Assembly (NCBI GenBank): GCA_005879315.1
Contig: VBLC01000035.1
Coordinates: 1-64,000, forward strand
Source: Deltaproteobacteria bacterium
GTDB lineage: Bacteria > Myxococcota > Myxococcia > Myxococcales > 40CM-4-68-19
Direction: 5' to 3'
Length of the DNA: 64,000 bases
In this document: one piece after another, positions 1 to 7,950 of the stretch
Layout: each line of letters opens with the position of its first letter
Numbering within the stretch: the first letter of the stretch is position 1
The notes under the pieces: model-generated
Databases searched by the model: none
The model's input: only the letters and a program-made list of their open reading frames with translations
What the model was told of the DNA's origin: nothing
Position numbers and translations under genes: made by a program

Positions 1-846
1 GCGTCACCGCTTCTTCCAGCGTGAGGTGGCAGCGCTCGAGACGGCCATTCTGCTGCGGCTTGCCTGGCTCGATGCGTTCGAGGGTGATGCCGAGCCTGAG
101 CCACCAGACCGAGAGCTTGGAGAGGCGGCCGGCGCCGGTCGAGGCAAAGGGCGGTCCGTTGTCGGAGCGCATCGCCTTGGGCAGGCCACATTCCTGAAAG
201 GCGGAATCGAGGACCTTTTCGACGTTGTCGCCGGTCGGGTCGAGCATCGGCTCGGCGCGCAGCAGATAGCGCGTGTCCGCGTCGAGCAGGGTCAGCACGT
301 GGCACCAGTTGCCGTCCTGCAAGCGGAACTTGCCCTTGAAATCGATGCACCAGGTGTCATTGGGTGCCGCGGTGCTGGCAACGGCTGCGTCGCGGACGGC
401 ACGTGCTTGCGCTTCTTCTTCAGGCGGCAGAGGCCGCGGCGCTGGAGGATGTTGCCCATCGAGCTGGTGCTGGGCCATTCGATCTCCGGGTAACGCTCGA
501 GGAGGATCTTGCGCAGCTTCCGCGGTCCTCGCCGGGGCATGGCCTTGCGGGCCTGGACGACAAAGTCCTCGATCTCTCGCGAGATGGAATGCGGATTGGT
601 TAGCGGGCGCCGCGACTTCTCCTCGACGGCCCGCAGGTCAAAGCCGGCCTCGCGAAAGCGCTTCACCCAGGCGTAGCCGGTGGGACGGGCCACGCCGTAC
701 TTGCGGCAGAGCTCAGCCATCTCGACCGGCCCGCCCTGCGCCTCGTCCCAGCGGCGCTCCCACTCCAGCACGAAGTTCACTCGCTCCTTCATCGCGTCCG
801 TCGCTTTCCAGGGCATCGCAGGCTTGTCTGCGATGTCGCTGCGCAA
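1..846 (-). pseudogene. IS481-family transposase (HTH + rve integrase), truncated by window edge and frameshifted
   Basis: ORF 292..846 gives the N-terminal HTH part. After about position 400 the downstream reading continues in another frame as NDTWCIDFKGKFRLQDGNWCHVLTLLDADTRYLLRAEP...MRSDNGPPF...GKPQQNGRLERCHLTLEEAV, the classic integrase core, down to position 1. Confidence 0.85.
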
Positions 847-857
847 TGCCTCCGACG

Positions 858-905
858 TGTAAAGGATGTTCTTGGTTCAACCTGTAAAGGATCTACTTGG
901 TTTGG
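858..905. repeat. Two 25-bp-spaced direct repeats TGTAAAGGATnTnCTTGGTT just upstream of the IS481 transposase; putative transposon end/transposase binding sites
   Basis: TGTAAAGGATGTTCTTGGTTCAA (858) and TGTAAAGGATCTACTTGGTTTGG (883). Confidence 0.55.
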
Positions 906-968
906 ACCAATCGGTGAGGGTGGTGCTTTTTCCTTGCAGAATGTCTCCGCCGCAATATATCCCCAATC

Positions 969-1592
969 ATGAGATCGGCGAGACAACTCACCCTGCTACT
1001 ACGGCAGCACGGCGGGAGGCGGAACGGGGCGGGGCGCAAGCCGAAGGGGCCCAAACCGCTCGTTTCGCACAAGGCGAGAGTGCAGTTCGACAAGCCGCTG
1101 CCCGTCCACGTCACCTTGCGAGTGGGCGAGCACGTCTGGAACCTGCGAAGCGGGCGCAGCTATCGCCAGCTGAAGGCATGTCTTGCAGCGGCTGCCGGAA
1201 GATTCGGGCTGCGAATGATCGCCTTCAGCATCCAAGGCAACCACCTGCATCTCATCGTCGAGGCGAACGACACGGAGGCGCTCTCCCATGGGATGCAGGG
1301 GCTGTGCATCCGCATCGCCAAGGCGCTCAACGCAATGATGCGGCGCTCAGGACGGGTCTTCGCTGACCACTATCATTCGCGCTTGCTGCGCTCGCCTACA
1401 GAAGTAGCACGCGCCATTACCTACGTGCTCAATAACCACCGCCATCATCACGGAGAGCGCGGCGTCGATCGCTTCAGCTCGGCCGCGCTCGACACTGCAG
1501 AGAGGGCGAAGGTGCTGTCACGGCCTCTCGGATGGCTGCTGCGAGTGGGCTGGCGCCGCGCCAAGTGGGACTTGCGGCGCGCGCCAATCTAG
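969..1592 (+). CDS. REP-associated tyrosine transposase (Y1_Tnp / IS200-like, RAYT)
   Basis: GGRRNGAGRKPKG N-terminus, FSIQGNHLHLIVEA (HUH motif), GMQGLCIRIAKALNAMMRRSGRVFADHYHSRLLRSPTEVARAITYVLNNHRHH. Confidence 0.85.
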   Translation: MRSARQLTLLLRQHGGRRNGAGRKPKGPKPLVSHKARVQFDKPLPVHVTLRVGEHVWNLRSGRSYRQLKACLAAAAGRFGLRMIAFSIQGNHLHLIVEANDTEALSHGMQGLCIRIAKALNAMMRRSGRVFADHYHSRLLRSPTEVARAITYVLNNHRHHHGERGVDRFSSAALDTAERAKVLSRPLGWLLRVGWRRAKWDLRRAPI

Positions 1593-1948
1593 GTGCGCTG
1601 CTTGCGCCATGACGCAAACCGACCGTCCAAGATTGCGCGCATGGTCTCGTAATTCTCCCGGCTGTCCGGCACATGGTAGTCCGTGGCGAATTGAGTCCCT
1701 TCGGGGGACATCATGTCGGAGGCCAGAACACCGCCCAGTCTTCGGTACAGCTCGGGCGCAGTGATAATCCTCTTCTTGAAGTCCGCTACCGCTGGCTCGG
1801 CGGCGATTTCATCTGAGAGCAGTCCACGCTCCGCCAGCCATCCAACAAAGAAACCGGTGTGTACATAAGCCTGTTTGGAGTCGAGATTCTTCGGCCAATC
1901 TCCTTCCAGATGCCAAGCCGCCTTGTCGAACACGACAGGTTCAGCCAC
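1589..1948 (-). CDS. Hypothetical protein, DUF7832-like
   Basis: 119 aa, AAWHLEGDWPKNLDSKQAYVHTGFFVGWLAERGLLSDE pattern; convergent 4-bp CTAG overlap with the upstream RAYT. Confidence 0.55.
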   Translation of the reverse strand: MAEPVVFDKAAWHLEGDWPKNLDSKQAYVHTGFFVGWLAERGLLSDEIAAEPAVADFKKRIITAPELYRRLGGVLASDMMSPEGTQFATDYHVPDSRENYETMRAILDGRFASWRKQRT

Positions 1949-2044
1949 GGACGCTCCCGAGGCGAAGGCGCAACGCTCCAGCCGGAGTGACTTTCCGACT
2001 CTGCGTGGTCTGCGCCTCGACGCTGCTTCTGTTCGCGCTCATGA

Positions 2045-5000
2045 TCAGGGCATGCCCGCGAGCGTTCGCACCGAGTAGTAGCCTGCCTCCGGGTGCCAGA
2101 CGACGATCGCGCTGGTGCTCTGCTCCGGCACCATCTGGTGCGCCTCGGTCAGCGTCACGCCGATCCGTTCCGGATGGAGGATGGCCCACACGCCCGTCTG
2201 ATCGGCGAGATCGGGCCAGGCCGGGTAACCCGCGCTGTAGCGCTTCCCTTGCGTGGGCGGAAGGCCCATCTCGGCGCGCACGCGGCGGTGCCAGTATTCG
2301 GCGAGGGCCTCGGCGGTCTCGACGGCGAGGCCGTGGAGGAAATAGGAGCGGGTGAATTCGCCGGCCGCCTCCCATTGGGCGCACAGCTGCGTGGCCCGGT
2401 CGCCGACCGTGACGGTCTGGAAGGCCACCACGTCGTCCTCGCGGAAATAGTCGGACAGGCAATGGCGCGGCGACTCGATCTTGCGGGGGAACTTGAAGGT
2501 CCAGAGGGCGCGGCGATCTTTCAAATCCTTCCCGGCGTCCGCGGGATCGAAGACGGTCAAGTCGTTCCCCTTCGCGGAACAGGGGAAATATCCATAGATG
2601 ACTTTCGGCGTGAGCCAGCCGTTCTCGATCGACTCTTCCTGCAGCTCATGGCGGCGCGCGGCGAATTCATCGGCGATCAATTTCTGGTACAGCTCGCGCG
2701 ATTTGACGCGCACGCCCCATTGCAACTTGTAGAGCTCGATCAGGTCCAGACAATCGAAGATGTCGCGCAGCGCCAGGTCCTCGGCGGGCGGAATGCGGAT
2801 GCCCCAGAAGGGCGGCGCGACCTTGGGCGGCTCGGAAACCGAGCGCGGCGCCACGTCGTTGACGCCAACGAGCTGCTGCGTGGCCGCCCGTTCCGCGCCG
2901 GCCGCAACCATGGTGCGGTGCAGGTGCGCCTCGCGCTTGAGCTTGTCGTAGAGCTTGGGACGTTCCTCGGGCGATTGCAGGCCGCCGATGGTATCGAGGC
3001 CTTCGAAGGCGTCCCGGCAATAGAAGACGCCGCCGGGATAAAGGTTATCGGTTCCCTCTACATAAGCAGTGCGCCAGCCATATTTGCGATTGATCGCTGC
3101 GCCGCCGATCAGAACAGGCAATTTCATCGCCCGCCGGTCGAGCTCCTTGACCACCATCGGCATCTGCCGCGAGGTGCTGACGAGAAGCGCGGACAACCCG
3201 ATCGCGTCAGCCTTCACCTCGACCGCCTTGTCGACGATGCGGTCGACCGGCACCTGTTTGCCCAGGTCGTGCACGGTATATCCATTGTTGGAAAGAATGG
3301 TCTTGACCAGGTTCTTTCCGATGTCGTGCACGTCGCCGAAGACAGTCGCGAGCACCACCACCCCGCGCGAGTAGCTGTCGTTCTTCTCCATGAACTGCTC
3401 GAGATGAGAGACGGCTTTCTTCATCACCTCCGCGCTCTGCAGCACGAAAGGCAAGATCAATTCTCCCGCGCCGAAGCGGTCGCCGACCTCTTTCATCGCG
3501 CCGAGCAATACGTCGTTGATGACTCCGACCGCCGAGCGGGTCTTGAGGCATTCGTCGATCGTCTCGATCAGCCCCTTCTGCTGGCGGTCGACGATGAGAT
3601 GGTGGAGACGCGCTTCCGGCGTGTCGTACTGCTTTTCTTCCGCCGCGGCTTTGGCAGCCGGCCCTTTCGTCTCGAAATGCGCGATCAGCCGGGGCAGCGC
3701 GTCGTCCCCGCGCGCCAGCACCAGATCCTCGGCCAGCTGTCGCGCCTCCGCGGGGATCTCGTTCCAGGGCAACACTTCGCGTGGATTGATGATGGCCGCG
3801 TCGAGCCCGGCTTTCAAACAATGGGTGAGGAAGACCGAATTGAGAATGGGCCGCGTCGCTTTGGACAAGCCGAAGCTGACGTTGGAAACGCCCAGGACCG
3901 TCATGGCGCCGGGGAGCTTTTCCTTGATCTCCGCGATTCCAGCGATGGTCTCGACCGCCGAGTTCTTGTACTGCTCGTCGCCGGTCGCGAGCGTGAAGGT
4001 CAGCACGTCGAAGAGCAGCTGCCAGGGCTGCAGGCCGTCCTTCAAGGCCCGCTCATAGATGCGCCGCGCCACCTCCAGCTTGCGCTCCTTGGTCAGCGCC
4101 ATTCCCTTTTCGTCGATGGCCATCGCCACCGTGCAGGCGCCGTATTGCTTCAAGAGGGGAAAGAGCCGGTCGATCTTTTCCCAGCCGCGCTCGAGGTGGA
4201 CGCTGTTGACGATGCCCACGCCGGGCAGCCATTCCAGCGCCGCCGCGACCACCTCCGGCTCGGTGGAGTCGATGCAGAGCGGCGCCTCGATCTGGCTGGA
4301 GAGCAGCCGCACCACCCGCGTCATCGTCTCGACTTCGTCGGCGCGCTCGGTGAGCGCCACGCAGACGTCGAGCGCGTGCGCTCCTCCCTCCACTTGCTCG
4401 CGGGCGACGGCGAGAATGCCGTTGTAGTCGTTGCCGAGGAGCAGCTCCTTCATCTTGCGGCTGCCCTGCGAATTGACCCGCTCGCCGATGAGCAGCGGCC
4501 GCGGTTCCTGCTGCAGCGCCGCCGGCTTCAATCCGCTGGAGAGCATCGGCACCCGCCGCGGCGGCTTGCGCGCAGGCGACGCTCCGCGCACGGCCTCGAT
4601 GACGGCTTTCAAATGAGCCGGCGTCGTGCCGCAGCAGCCGCCCACGACGGAGAGGCGGAAGTCGCGGACGAAGCGCGCCAGGTATTCGGCGAGGTCGCTC
4701 GCCGTCAGCGGATAATGAGCCACTCCCTCGCGGTTCTCCGGTATGCCGGCGTTCGGCTGGCAGCTCAAAGGCAGTGGCGCATGCTCGGAGAGCGCCCGCA
4801 GCGGGTCGACCATCTCCTTGGGGCCGGTCGAGCAATTGAGTCCCATGATGTCCGCGCCGGCGGTGCTGAGCAGCGCGGCGGCGGAAAGCGGCTCGGTGCC
4901 GAGCAGCATGCGGCCCGAGGGATCGAGCGTGATCTGGGCGATGAGCGGCACGCGCCGCCCCACTTCCTCCATCGCCTTGCGCGCCCCGAAGAGCTGCGCG

Positions 5001-5533
5001 CGCAGCTCGAGCAGGTCCTGCGCGGTCTCGGCGATCAGGCAATCGACGCCCCCCTTCAAGAGCGGGACGGATTGCTCGCGAAAGATCTCGGCGAGCTCGC
5101 TGGGCCGGACGCGGCCCAGGTCGGGATCGCTCGAGGAGGGCAAGAACCCGCTCGGCCCGAGCGAGCCGGCGACGAAGCGCGGCCGTCCGTCGCTGCGCTC
5201 GGCCTTGTCCGCCTCGGCGCGAGCAACGCTCGCCGCGGCGAAATTCACTTCGTAGAGCTTGGCCCCGAGATCGAACTCGTCCAGCTTGGGCCGGCTGGCT
5301 CCAAAAGTATTGGTCTCGATGGCGTCGCTGCCCGCCTCGAGGTATCCGCGGTGCACTCCCGCCACCACTTCGGGGCGCGTCAGCGAGAGGACTTCGTTGC
5401 AGCCCTGGCGGCCGTCGAAATCCTTGACCGTCAATTCCCCCGCAAGCTGCATGCGCTGCAGGGTGGTGCCCATGGCGCCGTCGAAGATCACGACACCGCG
5501 GGCGATCGCTTCGAGGAGATTCCTTTCCGCCAT
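2045..5533 (-). CDS. metH: Cobalamin-dependent methionine synthase
   Basis: Start MAERNLLEAIARGVVIFDGAMGTTLQ; Hcy-binding, pterin-binding (LLIGERVNSQGSRKMKELLL), B12-binding (VFGDVHDIGKNLVKTILSNNGY) and activation (GYPAWPDLADQTGVWAIL) domains. Confidence 0.97.
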   Translation of the reverse strand: MAERNLLEAIARGVVIFDGAMGTTLQRMQLAGELTVKDFDGRQGCNEVLSLTRPEVVAGVHRGYLEAGSDAIETNTFGASRPKLDEFDLGAKLYEVNFAAASVARAEADKAERSDGRPRFVAGSLGPSGFLPSSSDPDLGRVRPSELAEIFREQSVPLLKGGVDCLIAETAQDLLELRAQLFGARKAMEEVGRRVPLIAQITLDPSGRMLLGTEPLSAAALLSTAGADIMGLNCSTGPKEMVDPLRALSEHAPLPLSCQPNAGIPENREGVAHYPLTASDLAEYLARFVRDFRLSVVGGCCGTTPAHLKAVIEAVRGASPARKPPRRVPMLSSGLKPAALQQEPRPLLIGERVNSQGSRKMKELLLGNDYNGILAVAREQVEGGAHALDVCVALTERADEVETMTRVVRLLSSQIEAPLCIDSTEPEVVAAALEWLPGVGIVNSVHLERGWEKIDRLFPLLKQYGACTVAMAIDEKGMALTKERKLEVARRIYERALKDGLQPWQLLFDVLTFTLATGDEQYKNSAVETIAGIAEIKEKLPGAMTVLGVSNVSFGLSKATRPILNSVFLTHCLKAGLDAAIINPREVLPWNEIPAEARQLAEDLVLARGDDALPRLIAHFETKGPAAKAAAEEKQYDTPEARLHHLIVDRQQKGLIETIDECLKTRSAVGVINDVLLGAMKEVGDRFGAGELILPFVLQSAEVMKKAVSHLEQFMEKNDSYSRGVVVLATVFGDVHDIGKNLVKTILSNNGYTVHDLGKQVPVDRIVDKAVEVKADAIGLSALLVSTSRQMPMVVKELDRRAMKLPVLIGGAAINRKYGWRTAYVEGTDNLYPGGVFYCRDAFEGLDTIGGLQSPEERPKLYDKLKREAHLHRTMVAAGAERAATQQLVGVNDVAPRSVSEPPKVAPPFWGIRIPPAEDLALRDIFDCLDLIELYKLQWGVRVKSRELYQKLIADEFAARRHELQEESIENGWLTPKVIYGYFPCSAKGNDLTVFDPADAGKDLKDRRALWTFKFPRKIESPRHCLSDYFREDDVVAFQTVTVGDRATQLCAQWEAAGEFTRSYFLHGLAVETAEALAEYWHRRVRAEMGLPPTQGKRYSAGYPAWPDLADQTGVWAILHPERIGVTLTEAHQMVPEQSTSAIVVWHPEAGYYSVRTLAGMP

Positions 5534-5585
5534 CGAAATCGCGCACCTTAGCACTAGTGACTTGCGTGGTATGTTGGGATTGCCG

Positions 5586-6155
5586 ATGGCCGTCAAGGAG
5601 AACGCCCCCGCCACGCTCGCGGACGAGCTGGAGAAGCTCGCGGCGCGCGATCGGGAGATCGAGCAGCTGCGCGAGCAGATGACGCAGGCGCTGCAGGCCA
5701 CCGAGCAGCAGCTCGCCGCCGCGAAGGCGAAGATCGAGGAGATGACGCGGCAGAGCAGGGAGCGCGCCGAGACGGCCGGGAACGTCGCGCGGCTGGCGCG
5801 CGCCGGGCAGGAAGCGGGCTCGCAGACGGCGGAGATCGAAGAGCTCCGGGTAGAGTTGCGCAAAGCGCGCGCCGCGCTCGAGGAGCTCGAGGAGAAAGAG
5901 GGCCGCGCCGAGGCGCACGCCGCCGAGCTGCAAGCGGTAGTGGAGAGCCTCGGCCGCGAACGATCCGCGCTCCGCTCCGAGGCAGGAGCGATGCGCGCCA
6001 AGGTGGAAACGCTCGCCGTCGCCGACGACCGGCTCCGCCTCATGGCCCAGGAAGTCGATCAGCTGCGCCGCGAGAACGACCTCTTGAACCAGGAGCTGGC
6101 GCGCTTCCTCGCTAGCATCGGCAAGCGGCCGCCGTTATCCAACAGCAGGGATTGA
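5586..6155 (+). CDS. Coiled-coil hypothetical protein
   Basis: Glu/Ala/Leu-rich heptads, MAVKENAPATLADELEKLAARDREIEQLREQM...; divergent from metH. Confidence 0.6.
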   Translation: MAVKENAPATLADELEKLAARDREIEQLREQMTQALQATEQQLAAAKAKIEEMTRQSRERAETAGNVARLARAGQEAGSQTAEIEELRVELRKARAALEELEEKEGRAEAHAAELQAVVESLGRERSALRSEAGAMRAKVETLAVADDRLRLMAQEVDQLRRENDLLNQELARFLASIGKRPPLSNSRD

Positions 6156-6157
6156 CC

Positions 6158-6802
6158 ATGCTCAAGATCGTGCTGGGGAACAAGAAGTACTCGTCCTGGT
6201 CGCTGCGGCCCTGGCTGGTGCTCAAGCAGACGGGCGCGCCCTTCGAGGAAGTGGTGGTGCCGCTCGACATGCCCGACACCGCCGAGAACATCCGCCGCTA
6301 TTCGCCGAGCGGCCGCGTTCCCGCGCTCATCGACGGCGCGCTCACCGTCTGGGATTCGCTCGCCATCTGCGAATACTTGCAGGAGAAGTTTCCTCAACAG
6401 CCGCTCTGGCCCAAGGACGCCGCAGCGCGCGCGCACGCGCGGTCGATCAGCTCCGAGATGCACTCCGGTTTCACCAACCTGCGCAACGACTGCGCGGTGA
6501 AGTTCCTCGAGCAGTTTCCTCCGGGCGAGCTTCGGCCGGAGACGAAGTCGGAGATCGAGCGGATCAAGGCCATCTGGATCGAGTGCCTGCGCAAGTACGG
6601 CGGGCCGTTCCTCTTCGGCTCGCGCTTTGGGATCGCCGACGCGATGTATGCGCCGGTGGTGAGCCGGTTCCGCACCTATTCCATTCCCGTCGAGGGACCG
6701 GTGAAGGCCTATTGCGAGGCGATCTGGGACCTGCCCGCGCTGCAAGAGTGGCTGAAGGCCGCGCGCGCGGAGAAGCTGCGCGCGAAATTTCACGAGCCCT
6801 GA
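6158..6802 (+). CDS. Glutathione S-transferase family protein
   Basis: LKIVLGNKKYSSWSLRPWLVLKQTGAPFEEVVVPL...SGRVPALIDGALTVWDSLAICEYL. Confidence 0.85.
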   Translation: MLKIVLGNKKYSSWSLRPWLVLKQTGAPFEEVVVPLDMPDTAENIRRYSPSGRVPALIDGALTVWDSLAICEYLQEKFPQQPLWPKDAAARAHARSISSEMHSGFTNLRNDCAVKFLEQFPPGELRPETKSEIERIKAIWIECLRKYGGPFLFGSRFGIADAMYAPVVSRFRTYSIPVEGPVKAYCEAIWDLPALQEWLKAARAEKLRAKFHEP

Positions 6803-7950
6803 TGTTCGGCGTCTACATTCATTTTCCTTATTGCCTTTCCAAATGCCCCTATTGCGATTTCGCCTCGCGGGCGGAGGCGATCATTCCGCAGGGGCGGTAT
6901 ACCGAGGCGGTCCTGCTCGAGCTGCGGTCGCGGCAGAAGGAGTTCGCCGGACGCGCAGCGGATTCGATCTATTTCGGCGGGGGCACGCCCTCGCTCTGGG
7001 ATCCGGACCAGGTCGGCCGCGTGCTCGCCGAAGTTCGCGCGCTCTGGGCCGTCGCGCCGCAGGCCGAGATCACCCTCGAGGCGAATCCCGGCACGACCGA
7101 CGAAGCGCGCTTCGCCGCCTTTCGCCGGCTCGGCATCAACCGGCTCTCCATCGGGGCGCAGTCGTTCGCGCCCGCCCAGCTGATCTCCCTGGGACGCAAG
7201 CACTCTTCGCAAGATGCGGTCCGCGCCTTCGAGACCGCGCGCAGGGCCGGATTCGAGAATGTCTCGCTCGATCTCATCCACGGCGCCGAGGGGCAAACGC
7301 CCGAGCTCGCGGCCCGCGACGCCGCTCTTGCCGTGGCGCTGGGGCCCGAGCACATCTCCTGTTACGCGCTGACGCTGACGGGCCTGGCCGAGGACGTGCC
7401 CATGGCCAAAGCGGCGCGGCGCGGCGAGATCGAGCTGCCCGACGATGAGGCGAGCGCAGAGATGGGCGAAGCCGTCCGCGAGCAGCTCTCGCGCGGCGGC
7501 TATGCCCGCTATGAGATCTCCAACTATGCGAAGCCCGCCTTCGAATCGGTGCACAACACCCTGTACTGGCGCGGCGGCGAATACGCGGCGGCTGGCTGCG
7601 GCGCCTGCGGGTTTGCGCGCCGGGCCAACGGCGGGCGTCGCTATGCGAACGACCGCTCGCCCGAGAAGTACATGGAGCGCGTCGAGCAGACCGGCATCGG
7701 CGAGGCCTCCAGCGAAGACGTCGGCTCCGAGGAGCATTTGCGCGAGCGGCTCTTCACCGGCCTGCGCCTTGCGGAAGGAGTCGATCTCGCCGACCTCGAG
7801 CGCGATCTCGATCTTCCCGTACGCCAGCGCTATGCGAACGAGATCGAGCGGCTGGTCGGCGAAGGCGTGGCGGAGCTGAGGGGATCGACGCTGCGCCTCA
7901 ACCAGCGCGGCCTCGATCTGCACAGCGAAGTTTCCCTGCGGTTCTTTTAA
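6802..7950 (+). CDS. hemW: Radical SAM heme chaperone HemW (oxygen-independent coproporphyrinogen III oxidase-like)
   Basis: MFGVYIHFPYCLSKCPYCDF (CxxxCxxC), IYFGGGTPSL, NRLSIGAQSF. Confidence 0.93.
   Translation: MFGVYIHFPYCLSKCPYCDFASRAEAIIPQGRYTEAVLLELRSRQKEFAGRAADSIYFGGGTPSLWDPDQVGRVLAEVRALWAVAPQAEITLEANPGTTDEARFAAFRRLGINRLSIGAQSFAPAQLISLGRKHSSQDAVRAFETARRAGFENVSLDLIHGAEGQTPELAARDAALAVALGPEHISCYALTLTGLAEDVPMAKAARRGEIELPDDEASAEMGEAVREQLSRGGYARYEISNYAKPAFESVHNTLYWRGGEYAAAGCGACGFARRANGGRRYANDRSPEKYMERVEQTGIGEASSEDVGSEEHLRERLFTGLRLAEGVDLADLERDLDLPVRQRYANEIERLVGEGVAELRGSTLRLNQRGLDLHSEVSLRFF

Noticed and set aside
2093-5551. 1152-aa plus-strand ORF opposite metH
   Set aside because: Antisense to an unambiguous metH; low-complexity Arg/Asp/His/Leu-rich product typical of GC-skewed shadow ORFs
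5534-5585. Possible cobalamin or SAM riboswitch upstream of metH
   Set aside because: Only about 50 bp separate metH from the divergent coiled-coil ORF, too short for either riboswitch, and no B12-box-like sequence seen
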